Positions 37,890 through 47,140 of a stretch of DNA of 47,186 nt are shown one piece after another. The position numbers and the translations under genes were made by a program. The notes below the pieces were generated by a model, which ran no database searches, had not been told where the DNA came from, and saw only the letters and a program-made list of their open reading frames with translations. The DNA is taken from positions 1-47,186 of the forward strand of contig CAITND010000109.1 in NCBI GenBank assembly GCA_903893625.1, in the 5' to 3' direction. The DNA is from an uncultured Oscillatoriales cyanobacterium. Its GTDB lineage: Bacteria > Cyanobacteriota > Cyanobacteriia > Cyanobacteriales > Microcoleaceae. The stretch's first letter is position 1; every line of letters starts with the position of its first letter.

Positions 37890-40625
37890 ATGATACATAG
37901 GCAAAGAAGCAAAAATCAATGTTTCAGAGTTTGGTTTTGTATTCTGATTCTGGGATCTTTTTTGGCTTCAGCAATAGTTATACCTGCGATCGCACAAGAA
38001 TGGCAATCCGCACAAATTCTTAATTCTAATTCTGGTGCAGAAAATAGTTTTAATCAAGGGATGAAACGGTATCGAGAAGGAACATTAGCGGGGTTTCGGG
38101 ATGCAATTCAGCACTGGGAAGAGGCGTTACGTCTGTGGCGAGAAGCAAATAATTCTCTTCAAGAATCTATTACTCGCAATTTTTTATGTTCTGTTTATAG
38201 TAATTTAGGGGAATATCCCCAGGCGATTAATTGTTATAATCAATTGCTGATTTTAACTCAAACCCTTCAAGATCAACAAACCCAAGCTACAACTTTAGTT
38301 TCCCTTGCCAAAATTTATGCTCAATTAGGAGAATATCAAAAAGCCTTAGACACTCTAAATCAAACTTTTCCTTTATGGCAAACTCTCAATTTTAAGACGG
38401 GGGAGTTGGCGGCTTTGAATGAAATTGCTTTTGTTTATTTTAATTTAGGAGAATTTCAACAAGCTCTGAATTATTATAATCAAGCCTTAGCTGTAGTAAA
38501 ACCTTTAGGAAATCCGGCTAATGTGGCAGCCATTTTAAATAATATTGGTCAAGTTCAATCTGAATTGGGTCAATTTGAACAGGCTCTTGATAATTATAAA
38601 CAGGCTTTAAGCTTAGGGGAAGAAGTGATTCAAAAGTTTGGGGATCATACTGCAATTCAGGTTCAGCGAGGTAAAGGAGCAACATTAAATAATATTGGGT
38701 TTATTTATGCTAATTTGAATCAATTTGACTTAGCATTAACAACCTATAGTCAAGCCTTAACGCTGTGGCAAAAAATTGGCGATCGCACGGGAGAAGCCAG
38801 TACCTTAAATAATATTGGATTTGTTTATTTTCAACAAGGTCAGTTAGATCAATCCTTAAAATTCTATAACAAAGCCTTACAAATTCGTCAGGAAGTTGGC
38901 GATCGCCCTAAAGAAGCCTTATCTCGATATCGAGTCGCAACAGTTAAACGAAAACAGGAGAATTTTGAGGAAGCGATCGCTCAAATTGAAACGGCTTTAA
39001 TGATTATTGAAGATTTACGAACCCAAATTGCAAATCAGGATTTAAGATCTGCTTTTTTGGCATCTAAACAGGATTATTATCAATTTTATATTGATTTATT
39101 AATGCAACTGAATCAACAACAACCCAACCAAGGATGGGATGGAAAAGCCTTACAAATTAGTGAACGTGCGAAAGCCCGATCTTTATTAGATATTTTAGCA
39201 GAAGCTCAAGGAGAAATAACTTCTGGTGTTGATCCTCAACTCTTAGATCAAAAACAAACCTTAAGACAAAAATTATCCGCTTTGGAAGAACAGCGTGTTA
39301 AACTCTTAAGCCAACCCCATACCATTATTCAAAAACAGGAAATTAACCAAGAAATTGAAACATTGCTCCAACAGTATAATCAAGTTTTAGATAAAATTCG
39401 AGAGAATAATCCCCATTATGCAGCCTTAACTCAACCTCAACCTTTAAATTTATCAGAGATTCAAAAATTATTAGATAATGATACTGTTTTATTAGAATAT
39501 TCACTAGGAAAAGACCGTAGTTATTTATGGGTTGTGAGTTCTAATTCTATCCAAAGTTATGAATTACCTGGGGAAGAAACGATTAAAACAAGCGTTAAAA
39601 CCTTTCGAGAAGCTTTGATTTTACCCAGTCAAAGAATTCGGCGATCGCTCTATGAAGAATCGGGAAAAGCATTAAGGGAAATGGTGTTTCCCTTAATCCC
39701 TAACTTAGAAAATAAAAGATTACTAATTGTTGCTGATGGAGCCTTACAATATGTTCCCTTTGCCGCCCTTCCTCTATCAGAAAAAAACAGCAAGGATGAT
39801 TCTATACCATTAATTATAAATCATGAACTGGTAACTTTACCTTCTGCTTCCGTTTTAGGAATTCTACGACAAGAAACTCGAACTCGAAAACCTGCCGAAA
39901 AACTTTTAGCGATATTAGCTGATCCGGTATTTAGTTCAACAGATGAACGATTAAAAGCTGTGGTTTCTAAAGCTATTAAATCCCTGCCCCCCGACTTAGA
40001 ACGTTCCGCCAGAGAATCCGGTGTTTTATTTGATCGTTTACCCTTTACCCAAGAAGAAGCAAAACAGATTTTAGCCTTAGTTCCTGAGCAGGAACGTTTA
40101 CAAGAAATCGGCTTTAATGCTAATCGAGAAACAGCAACAAATCCTCAACTTAGCCAATATCGTTTTATTCATTTTGCGACTCATGGTTTACTCAATAGTG
40201 AAAATCCTCAATTATCAGGTTTAGTGTTTTCTTTAGTCGATCAAACCGGACAATCTCAAAATGGATTTTTACGACTCTATGATATTTTTAACTTAAAGTT
40301 GCCAGTAGAATTAGTAGTATTAAGTGCCTGTGAAACGGGATTAGGTCAGGAAATAAAAGGGGAAGGATTAGTAGGTTTAACTAGAGGATTTATGTATGCA
40401 GGTGCGAGTCGAGTCGTGGTGAGTTTATGGAGAGTTGATGATCAAGCGACATCTAACTTAATGGTAAAATTTTATCAAAAAATGCTAGAACAAGGATTAT
40501 CTCCTGTAGCGGCTTTACGACAAGCTCAAATTGAAATGCAACAAAATGAAACATCAGAATGGATACCTCCTTATTATTGGTCGGGGTTTACTTTACAAGG
40601 AGAATGGCAAGGAATTCAGAATTAA
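37890..40625 (+). CDS. Exported TPR-CHAT protease-like protein
   Basis: A 911-residue protein. Residues about 1-35 are a signal peptide (FRVWFCILILGSFLASAIVIPAIAQ). About 50-390 contains seven or more TPRs (YPQAINCYNQLL, FQQALNYYNQAL, FDLALTTYSQAL and similar), and about 400-520 a coiled-coil-like helical region. The C-terminal CHAT domain (about 590-905) has the His of FIHFATHGLLNSE and the Cys of LVVLSACETGLG, an intact caspase-type dyad, followed by GEGLVGLTRGFMYAGASRVVVSLW and PPYYWSGFTLQGEW. It differs from the CHAT gene at 971 in having a signal peptide and an ordinary dyad. It is divergent from a FecR gene, suggesting a shared promoter region and function. Confidence 0.93.
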   Translation: MIHRQRSKNQCFRVWFCILILGSFLASAIVIPAIAQEWQSAQILNSNSGAENSFNQGMKRYREGTLAGFRDAIQHWEEALRLWREANNSLQESITRNFLCSVYSNLGEYPQAINCYNQLLILTQTLQDQQTQATTLVSLAKIYAQLGEYQKALDTLNQTFPLWQTLNFKTGELAALNEIAFVYFNLGEFQQALNYYNQALAVVKPLGNPANVAAILNNIGQVQSELGQFEQALDNYKQALSLGEEVIQKFGDHTAIQVQRGKGATLNNIGFIYANLNQFDLALTTYSQALTLWQKIGDRTGEASTLNNIGFVYFQQGQLDQSLKFYNKALQIRQEVGDRPKEALSRYRVATVKRKQENFEEAIAQIETALMIIEDLRTQIANQDLRSAFLASKQDYYQFYIDLLMQLNQQQPNQGWDGKALQISERAKARSLLDILAEAQGEITSGVDPQLLDQKQTLRQKLSALEEQRVKLLSQPHTIIQKQEINQEIETLLQQYNQVLDKIRENNPHYAALTQPQPLNLSEIQKLLDNDTVLLEYSLGKDRSYLWVVSSNSIQSYELPGEETIKTSVKTFREALILPSQRIRRSLYEESGKALREMVFPLIPNLENKRLLIVADGALQYVPFAALPLSEKNSKDDSIPLIINHELVTLPSASVLGILRQETRTRKPAEKLLAILADPVFSSTDERLKAVVSKAIKSLPPDLERSARESGVLFDRLPFTQEEAKQILALVPEQERLQEIGFNANRETATNPQLSQYRFIHFATHGLLNSENPQLSGLVFSLVDQTGQSQNGFLRLYDIFNLKLPVELVVLSACETGLGQEIKGEGLVGLTRGFMYAGASRVVVSLWRVDDQATSNLMVKFYQKMLEQGLSPVAALRQAQIEMQQNETSEWIPPYYWSGFTLQGEWQGIQN

Positions 40626-40926
40626 ATATATTGCTCTTCCTGAAGTGAAAAGCACTAGGGCTCACTTCGGTTTTGATTTTTCTGGGGGTTAAATTGCCTG
40701 ATAGAAGCCGGAATTGGAATTAGCCTTGAATTAAAACTGATGTCAGGTTAATTTGGTTATGGGTACTTATCCAGGACTGACGAACCTGCAAAATCAGGAT
40801 CATAGATTCGAGTGCTGAATTGCTGATGATATTATGGGGTGCAGATTGAATACACTCCCCTGATTAGTTATTATATATAATTAAACTAGGGAATATTAAC
40901 TAACAAAACTCTAAGGAATCGTTTAA
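40626..40926. promoter_or_regulatory. Region between the CHAT gene and gmd
   Basis: 301 bp. A terminator-like hairpin (GAAGTGA 40642-40648 with TCACTTC 40662-40668, followed by GGTTTTGATTTTT) ends the CHAT transcript. An AT-rich stretch near 40868-40885 (TTATATATAATTAAAC) is the likely gmd promoter area. CTAAGGAATC lies before the gmd ATG as its ribosome binding site. Confidence 0.65.
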
Positions 40927-41955
40927 ATGACAGAACGGAAACGGGCATTGATTACTGGAATCACGGGTCAAGATGGCTCATACCTGAGTGAATTGTTACT
41001 AGAAAAAGGCTATGAAGTTCATGGAATCATCCGCCGATGTTCTAGCTTTAATACCGAACGCATTGACCATATTTATAAAGACCCTCATAACACTGAGGCG
41101 CGATTGTTTCTGCACTACGGAGATTTAACGGATGGCACAACCCTACGCCGAATTTTGGAAGAAGTTAAACCTGTAGAAATTTATAACCTCGGTGCTCAAT
41201 CCCATGTTCGGGTGAGTTTTGACTCTCCAGAATATACCGTTGATGCTGTTGGGATGGGGGTCTTACGTCTATTAGAAGCCATTCGAGATTATCAGCAACG
41301 TACTGGAATTGAAGTCCGCTTTTATCAAGCAGGTTCTTCGGAAATGTTCGGGAAAGTGTTAGAAATTCCCCAAAAAGAAACCACACCCTTTTATCCTCGA
41401 AGTCCTTACGCCTGCGCTAAAGTTTATGGACATTGGCAAACGATAAACTATCGGGAATCCTACGGTTTATTTGCCTGTAATGGGATTTTATTTAACCATG
41501 AAAGTCCCCGACGTGGCCCTACCTTTGTCACCCGAAAAATTACCCGTGCGGTAGCTCGAATTGTTAAGGGAAAACAAAAGGAAATTTATTTAGGAAATCT
41601 CGATTCTAAGCGAGATTGGGGCTATGCTAAAGATTATGTGCGAGCCATGTGGCTGATGCTCCAACATTCTGAAGCAGATGATTATGTCGTTGCTACTAAT
41701 GAAACCCATTCTATTCGGGAATTTCTAGATATTGCCTTTGGTCATGTTAATTTAGATTGGCAAAATTATGTCAAATTTGATCAACGTTATTTGCGTCCGG
41801 CGGAAGTGGATATTTTAATTGGTGATCCCGCTAAAGCCAAAGAAAAATTGGGATGGGAACCGACTGTTACCTTTGAAGAATTGGTGAAATTAATGGTAGA
41901 TTCCGATCTCAAAGCCTTAGAAGAAACTCAAGAACCAACCCATCACTTTGATTAA
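40927..41955 (+). CDS. gmd: GDP-mannose 4,6-dehydratase
   Basis: A 342-residue short-chain dehydratase that converts GDP-D-mannose to GDP-4-keto-6-deoxy-D-mannose. The N-terminal NADP site is [20 protein letters not shown] (residues about 9-28), followed by [15 protein letters not shown], a Gmd signature, and the catalytic Tyr-x3-Lys in [12 protein letters not shown]; the Ser/Thr of QAGSSEMFG is also present. The C-terminal [22 protein letters not shown] is typical. The next gene, 26 bp downstream, catalyses the following step, so they form a GDP-L-fucose operon feeding polysaccharide or glycan synthesis. Confidence 0.97.
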   Translation: MTERKRALITGITGQDGSYLSELLLEKGYEVHGIIRRCSSFNTERIDHIYKDPHNTEARLFLHYGDLTDGTTLRRILEEVKPVEIYNLGAQSHVRVSFDSPEYTVDAVGMGVLRLLEAIRDYQQRTGIEVRFYQAGSSEMFGKVLEIPQKETTPFYPRSPYACAKVYGHWQTINYRESYGLFACNGILFNHESPRRGPTFVTRKITRAVARIVKGKQKEIYLGNLDSKRDWGYAKDYVRAMWLMLQHSEADDYVVATNETHSIREFLDIAFGHVNLDWQNYVKFDQRYLRPAEVDILIGDPAKAKEKLGWEPTVTFEELVKLMVDSDLKALEETQEPTHHFD

Positions 41956-41981
41956 TTACAGATACAATAGAGGCTAAATTC

Positions 41982-42926
41982 ATGAATTCACTGGACTTAA
42001 CCAATAAACACATTTTGGTGACAGGGGGTGCAGGTTTTTTGGGTCGTCAAGTGGTGGCTCAACTGCATCAAGCGGGTGTCGATCCCAATCAGATTATGAT
42101 CCCTCGTTCTAAGGATTATAATCTGTGTACCTTAGAAGCTTGCCAAAAAGTTGTTCAGGGTCAAGATATTATTATTCATTTGGCGGCGCACGTTGGGGGA
42201 ATTGGCTTAAATTTAATCAAACCTGCGGAACTTTTCTATGATAATTTGATCATGGGAACTCAATTAATTGAGAGTGCCTATCGTGCGGGGGTGGAAAAGT
42301 TTGTCTGTGTCGGAACAATTTGCGCCTATCCAAAGTTTACTCCCGTTCCTTTCAAAGAGGATCATCTTTGGGACGGTTATCCTGAAGAAACGAACGCGCC
42401 TTATGGAATTGCTAAAAAAGCCTTATTGGTGCAATTACAAGCCTATCGTCAACAATATGGCTTCAATGGTATCTATCTGCTACCCGTGAATTTATACGGC
42501 CCGGAAGATAATTTTGATCCGAAAAGTTCCCACGTTATTCCAGCTTTAATTTGCAAGGTTTATGAAGCTCAAAAACGGGGAGATAAGACTCTTCCCGTTT
42601 GGGGAGATGGTAGTCCCAGCCGCGAGTTTCTGTATTCAACGGATGCGGCGCGGGGAATTGTCATGGCAACTCAATTGTACAATGAACCCGACCCAGTGAA
42701 TTTAGGCACAAATCAGGAAATCAAAATTAAAGACTTAGTAGAAACGATTTGTGAATTAATGGAATTTGAGGGGGAAATTGTCTGGGAAACCGATAAACCT
42801 AATGGTCAACCTCGCCGTTGTTTGGATACAACCAGAGCCAAAGAAAAATTCGGGTTTGTAGCAGAAATTGGCTTTAAAGAAGGGTTGAAAAATACCATTG
42901 ATTGGTATCGTCAACACGCTGAATAA
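41982..42926 (+). CDS. GDP-L-fucose synthase
   Basis: A 314-residue NAD(P)-dependent epimerase/reductase of the WcaG/Fcl type, completing synthesis of GDP-L-fucose. The Rossmann motif is [13 protein letters not shown] (about 14-26), the catalytic segment has VGTICAYP and [10 protein letters not shown] (Tyr-x3-Lys), and HVGGIGLN and [13 protein letters not shown] are family hallmarks. AGAGG is located before the ATG. It probably shares a transcript with gmd. Family names for this gene are fcl or wcaG. Confidence 0.95.
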   Translation: MNSLDLTNKHILVTGGAGFLGRQVVAQLHQAGVDPNQIMIPRSKDYNLCTLEACQKVVQGQDIIIHLAAHVGGIGLNLIKPAELFYDNLIMGTQLIESAYRAGVEKFVCVGTICAYPKFTPVPFKEDHLWDGYPEETNAPYGIAKKALLVQLQAYRQQYGFNGIYLLPVNLYGPEDNFDPKSSHVIPALICKVYEAQKRGDKTLPVWGDGSPSREFLYSTDAARGIVMATQLYNEPDPVNLGTNQEIKIKDLVETICELMEFEGEIVWETDKPNGQPRRCLDTTRAKEKFGFVAEIGFKEGLKNTIDWYRQHAE

Positions 42927-43084
42927 TTGTTGACAAATAGGGGGGAGTAGGATAGGTTTTGCCCATCACCCCAACAGCATATTTTAACTGAAGAGGGGGT
43001 TTGGAGGAGCGGTAAGTCCCAGGCTGAATTTCTCCAAGCCCAAAAGATACCAGAAATCAGCGTGGGAACCACGGACTCCCCCAA

Positions 43085-43119
43085 GTTAATTTTGTCGGGA
43101 TTGATCGAACAAAATTAAC
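43085..43119. promoter_or_regulatory. 11-bp inverted repeat upstream of chlG
   Basis: GTTAATTTTGT (43085-43095) and ACAAAATTAAC (43109-43119) are exact complements with a 13-nt loop. It lies 80 bp before the chlG ATG and could be a hairpin in the leader or an operator. No U tract follows. Confidence 0.5.
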
Positions 43120-43199
43120 AAGAATGTGCTAGAATTCATCAGCGAAATTACCTCGATTTCTATATTGCAGACCATCAAAACATAAGCGAACAAAGGATC

Positions 43200-44204
43200 A
43201 TGTCGGACACTCCATCGTCTCAACCTTCAGAAGAATTAACAACAGAAGCGAATTCAGATCGCAGTGCTAAAACCCGACAACTGTTAGGGATGAAAGGGGC
43301 GGCGTCAGGAGAAACATCCATCTGGAAAATTCGCCTACAATTGATGAAACCGATCACCTGGATACCCTTAATTTGGGGGGTGGTCTGTGGTGCCGCTTCA
43401 TCGGGACATTTTAGTTGGTCACTGGAAGATGTGTTAAAAGTGGCGACTTGTATGTTAATGTCCGGGCCATTAATGACCGGGTACACCCAGACCATGAATG
43501 ATTTTTATGATCGCGAACTCGACGCCATTAATGAACCCTATCGTCCCATCCCAAGCGGGGCGATTTCCATTCCCCAAGTTGTCACCCAAATTTTACTGTT
43601 ATTAGGCTTAGGAATTGGCATTTCCTACCTGTTAGATACTTGGGCGGGACATGAATTTCCGATCATTACCGTTCTCTGTATTGGGGGGGCGTTTATATCC
43701 TATATTTACTCTGCACCCCCTCTAAAACTCAAGCAAAATGGCTGGTTAGGAAATTACGCGCTAGGGGCGAGTTATATTGCCTTACCTTGGTGGGCGGGTC
43801 ATGCGTTATTTGGAGAACTGACCCCAACAATTATGGTTTTAACCCTGTTTTATAGTTTAGCCGGGTTAGGAATTGCCATTGTTAATGATTTTAAGAGTGT
43901 GGAAGGCGATCGACAACTGGGGTTACAATCTCTACCTGTGATGTTTGGGATCACAACGGCCGCCTGGATTTGTGTTTTGATGATTGATATCTTCCAAGCG
44001 GGGATGGCTGTTTATTTAGTCAGCATCCAGCAAAATCTCTATGCTACCGTTCTCTTGCTGCTGGTGATTCCTCAAATTACCTTCCAGGATATGTATTTCT
44101 TACGCAATCCTGTAGAAAATGATGTTAAATATCAAGCAAGCGCCCAACCGTTCCTCGTGCTAGGAATGTTAGTTGTGGGTTTAGCTCTGGGTCATGCGGT
44201 TTAG
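43200..44204 (+). CDS. chlG: Chlorophyll synthase
   Basis: A 334-residue UbiA-family prenyltransferase that attaches a phytyl or geranylgeranyl group to chlorophyllide a in the thylakoid membrane. The N-terminus is soluble (about 1-45, TRQLLGMKGAASGETSIWKIRLQLMKPITW), then eight or so membrane helices. The prenyl-diphosphate/Mg2+ motif is NDFYDRELDAINEPYRPIPSGAI, and a second acidic motif is IAIVNDFKSVEGDRQLGLQSLPV. AAAGGATC precedes the ATG. It appears to be a single-gene unit between the fucose genes and the penicillin-binding protein gene. Confidence 0.96.
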   Translation: MSDTPSSQPSEELTTEANSDRSAKTRQLLGMKGAASGETSIWKIRLQLMKPITWIPLIWGVVCGAASSGHFSWSLEDVLKVATCMLMSGPLMTGYTQTMNDFYDRELDAINEPYRPIPSGAISIPQVVTQILLLLGLGIGISYLLDTWAGHEFPIITVLCIGGAFISYIYSAPPLKLKQNGWLGNYALGASYIALPWWAGHALFGELTPTIMVLTLFYSLAGLGIAIVNDFKSVEGDRQLGLQSLPVMFGITTAAWICVLMIDIFQAGMAVYLVSIQQNLYATVLLLLVIPQITFQDMYFLRNPVENDVKYQASAQPFLVLGMLVVGLALGHAV

Positions 44205-44258
44205 GGAGTTGTTCAATTCCTTGAAAATCGCAGTTTCCCGACCCTCCTGAAGCCTGGG

Positions 44259-44282
44259 ATCAAGGAAAAAACCTTGATTTTC
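44259..44282 (+). terminator. Terminator downstream of chlG
   Basis: ATCAAGG (44259-44265) pairs with CCTTGAT (44272-44278) with a short A-rich loop, and TTTT follows. Confidence 0.7.
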
Positions 44283-44313
44283 AGTGAGATCAGGGTTCGG
44301 CAGCGAACTGTAG

Positions 44314-44332
44314 AGGCAAGTTTGTCTTGCCT
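44314..44332. repeat. Short hairpin AGGCAAG-TTTGT-CTTGCCT
   Basis: Perfect 7-bp stem and 5-nt loop in the chlG to penicillin-binding protein gap. The GTAGAGGCAAG...CTTGCCT type is commonly dispersed in cyanobacterial intergenic DNA. Confidence 0.6.
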
Positions 44333-44391
44333 TCTGCGCGTTTAAAATAGACTGCCGAATTATAATCAAAACCACCGATTTGTCCGAACCC

Positions 44392-46761
44392 ATGGAAGAA
44401 TCTCAATTACCCTCCCGACCCAAAACGGACTCTGCTCTATCAGAAACCGAATGGGAAACTAACCCCAGTACGGTTTCAACCCAACCCGTTTTGACGTCAT
44501 CCGCGACGGTCACAGAAGAAGAACCCAATGAGGATTTATCTTCAAGGGTGTCTGAGTCCCAGAGTTCAGATCTAGTGTGGCATCGTCGCGCCCTCCATCG
44601 ATTGAATTCAGAATGGGTTAAACTTCGTCAAGGTTTTACCACTCAAGAGATTCAAGGGAAACGCTGGTATCGTCATCCCGGTGTTTGGATCGGAATTGGA
44701 GTGATTAGTGTTGGGGGTGGCGCATTGGGTTATGGAGCTTGGCAATGGTATCGTGTTGATCAAAGCTTACCCCAAGTCTCGGTTAATAGTATGGCATCCT
44801 TTAGCCGCAACGGGACGATTACGATTAAAGCGACGAATGGTGATATTTTAATGCAGGTGGGGCCAGCAACACGGGAAAAGCTGCGACTCAAACAAATTCC
44901 CGAAAAACTGGTACAAGCTTTTATTTCCACTGAAGATGTTCGCTTTTATGACCATGATGGCGTGGACTATCAAGGCATTGTTCGCGCCATTGGGTCTAAT
45001 GTATTAGCAGGGGGAGTGGTAGAAGGAGGAAGTACCATCACCCAACAGTTAGCCCGCATTGTGTATTTGAATCAAGAACATAGCCTCACTCGTAAACTCA
45101 AAGAGGCAATGGTGTCTTGGAAAATTGAAGATCAAATGAGTAAAGAAGATATCCTAGAACGCTATTTCAATTTAGTGTATCTAGGTTCTGGAGCTTATGG
45201 GGTGGCGGATGCAGCCTATGTTTATTTTAGTAAATCTGTGAATGAGTTAACGTTGTCGGAAATGGCAATGTTAGCAGGTTTACCCCCCGCACCGAGTCAA
45301 TATTCCCCCTTAGAAAATCCAGAGGCGGCCAAGAAGAGGCGTAATATTGTTCTCCAACGGATGCAGGATGCTGGGGTGATCACTGCTTCAGTTGCTCAAG
45401 CTGCAATGCAAGAACCCCTTAATCTCAAACCCAGTCAACCGAAACGCTTATTAGTTAAAGCTCCTTATTTTTCCAGTTATGTCCTGAAAGAATTACCCCA
45501 ATATGTTTCTAAAGAAGCTATGGAAGCTGGGGGGTTAACAGTTGAAACCAGTTTAGATGTGAAATGGCAAGAAGCAGCAGAAAAAACTGTTAAAGATGCG
45601 GTAGAAATTGATGGAGCCGGAGCTAATTTTGGTCAAGCCGCGTTAGTTTCTATTGAAGCAAAAACCGGAGAAGTTAAAGCAATGGTGGGAGGATATCAAT
45701 ATAAAGATAGTGAATTTAATCGCGTTACCCAAGCGCAACGACAACCGGGATCAACCTTTAAAGGATTAGTCTATGCTACAGCAATTGGGGCGGGTTTTTC
45801 CCCTTATGATAGCTATTTAGATGAACCCTATAAAGTTGATGGTTATCGTCCTCGAAATTATGGGAATAAACATTCTGGATGGATGTCGATGTCCGATGCT
45901 TTGAGCCGTTCTGTGAATGTAATTGCCGTTAAAGTATTAGTTGATGTGGGGTTTGAACCTGCAATGAAACTAGCAAAAGATATGGGAATTAAATCTCCTT
46001 TGAAACCGACTTATGCGATGGCATTAGGAGCCTATGAAGTGAATTTATTAGAATTAACAAATGCTTACGGAACCCTAGCCGATGAAGGCAATTATATTCC
46101 GGCTCATGGCATTCGTCGGGTTTTAGATAAACAGGGAAATATCATTTATGAAGCTAAATTTAAACCCAAACAAGTTTTAGATAAAAATAGTGCCAATATT
46201 ACCACTTGGATGTTAGAAGGAGTTGTTAATGGGGGAACCGGAGGCGCTGCGGCGTTACCCGATAGAGAGGTAGCTGGTAAAACAGGAACCTCTGAAGAAG
46301 CCAGGGATTTATGGTTTATTGGTTATATTCCCCAAGCCGTAACCGGAATTTGGTTAGGAAATGATAATAATGATCCGACTTGGGGATCTAGTAGTAGTGC
46401 TGCCTATAGTTGGGGGGAATTTATGCAGAAAGTTGTGGAAGGAATGCCTATTGAAAAGTTTCCAGAACTGCCTGAATTAGAAGGACGTAAAGGCAGTATT
46501 AAAGCTAAACCCCATCAACCTAATAGTATTGAAACGGGGTCAAAAGTCGCCATTGAAGATGGTGATCCAGGTGATCCGGCTCAAGCTGCTAATGGGGATA
46601 GCAGTTATGCCAGCAATTCTGAGAATTACGATAGTAATAACAACAGTTATTCATCCGATAGCTATTCTGATAATTCCTCTTCTGGGGGATATTCCGAGGG
46701 TTCTTCCTCTGATGGGTATTCTTCGGACGGGGGATATTCGGAAGGTTCCAATAATTACTAA
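44392..46761 (+). CDS. Class A penicillin-binding protein (PBP1A-like)
   Basis: A 789-residue bifunctional peptidoglycan synthase. A hydrophilic cytosolic N-terminus (about 1-100) precedes one membrane anchor (VWIGIGVISVGGGALGYGAW). The GT51 transglycosylase domain shows STEDVRFYDHDGVDYQGIVRA with its catalytic Glu, and GGSTITQQLAR. The transpeptidase domain has PGSTFK (SxxK nucleophile), SRSVN (SxN) and GKTGTSE (KTG). The C-terminal 60 residues are a low-complexity Ser/Tyr/Asn/Gly/Asp tail (SDSYSDNSSSGGYSEG) of the sort expected to be flexible. ATG 44392 is used in preference to TTG 44380. The tail is a candidate for length variation among strains. Confidence 0.94.
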   Translation: MEESQLPSRPKTDSALSETEWETNPSTVSTQPVLTSSATVTEEEPNEDLSSRVSESQSSDLVWHRRALHRLNSEWVKLRQGFTTQEIQGKRWYRHPGVWIGIGVISVGGGALGYGAWQWYRVDQSLPQVSVNSMASFSRNGTITIKATNGDILMQVGPATREKLRLKQIPEKLVQAFISTEDVRFYDHDGVDYQGIVRAIGSNVLAGGVVEGGSTITQQLARIVYLNQEHSLTRKLKEAMVSWKIEDQMSKEDILERYFNLVYLGSGAYGVADAAYVYFSKSVNELTLSEMAMLAGLPPAPSQYSPLENPEAAKKRRNIVLQRMQDAGVITASVAQAAMQEPLNLKPSQPKRLLVKAPYFSSYVLKELPQYVSKEAMEAGGLTVETSLDVKWQEAAEKTVKDAVEIDGAGANFGQAALVSIEAKTGEVKAMVGGYQYKDSEFNRVTQAQRQPGSTFKGLVYATAIGAGFSPYDSYLDEPYKVDGYRPRNYGNKHSGWMSMSDALSRSVNVIAVKVLVDVGFEPAMKLAKDMGIKSPLKPTYAMALGAYEVNLLELTNAYGTLADEGNYIPAHGIRRVLDKQGNIIYEAKFKPKQVLDKNSANITTWMLEGVVNGGTGGAAALPDREVAGKTGTSEEARDLWFIGYIPQAVTGIWLGNDNNDPTWGSSSSAAYSWGEFMQKVVEGMPIEKFPELPELEGRKGSIKAKPHQPNSIETGSKVAIEDGDPGDPAQAANGDSSYASNSENYDSNNNSYSSDSYSDNSSSGGYSEGSSSDGYSSDGGYSEGSNNY

Positions 46762-46837
46762 CGGCTAAATTTTGTTAAATGCGCTAAAATCCAGAAGGAT
46801 TAATTGCGATCGCAGGGTTTAAGGAGACTATTCGATT

Positions 46838-47050
46838 ATGAATGAACTCAAGCCAATTTTAGAAGAATTAACCCATGAACCTATTGCATTTTTAGGCGGG
46901 TTTTTCTCAGGTTTATTAAAATTAAACCTCAACGATGATCCCGTTAAAACCTGGCTAGAGAAACAAGGAGGAACAACCGGATCTACTTCCTCTGACTCTA
47001 AAAATAATAACGGCAATTCCGGTGGCCCTCAATCAATTACGATTGATTAA
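46838..47050 (+). CDS. Small hypothetical protein (70 aa)
   Basis: A 70-residue protein with an excellent ribosome binding site (TTAAGGAGAC) 13 nt before the ATG. The first half (MNELKPILEELTHEPIAFLGGFFSGLLKLNLNDDPVKTWLEKQ) is helical and partly hydrophobic; the second half is a Gly/Ser/Asn-rich tail (GGTTGSTSSDSKNNNGNSGG). No family is recognised. It lies 76 bp after the penicillin-binding protein gene on the same strand and also ends in a Ser/Asn-rich tail. Confidence 0.75.
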   Translation: MNELKPILEELTHEPIAFLGGFFSGLLKLNLNDDPVKTWLEKQGGTTGSTSSDSKNNNGNSGGPQSITID

Positions 47051-47063
47051 TTTTAATCTGAGG

Positions 47064-47119
47064 GTTTCAGGTGTCGGGTGTCGGGTGTCGGGTGTCGGGT
47101 TTCAGGTGTCGGGTGTCGG
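47064..47119. repeat. Heptamer array (GTGTCGG with GTTTCAG)
   Basis: Eight 7-bp units: GTTTCAG, four GTGTCGG, GTTTCAG, two GTGTCGG. The higher-order pattern suggests duplication of a composite unit. Confidence 0.9.
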
Positions 47120-47140
47120 GTGTTAATTATTTTCTTCTCT

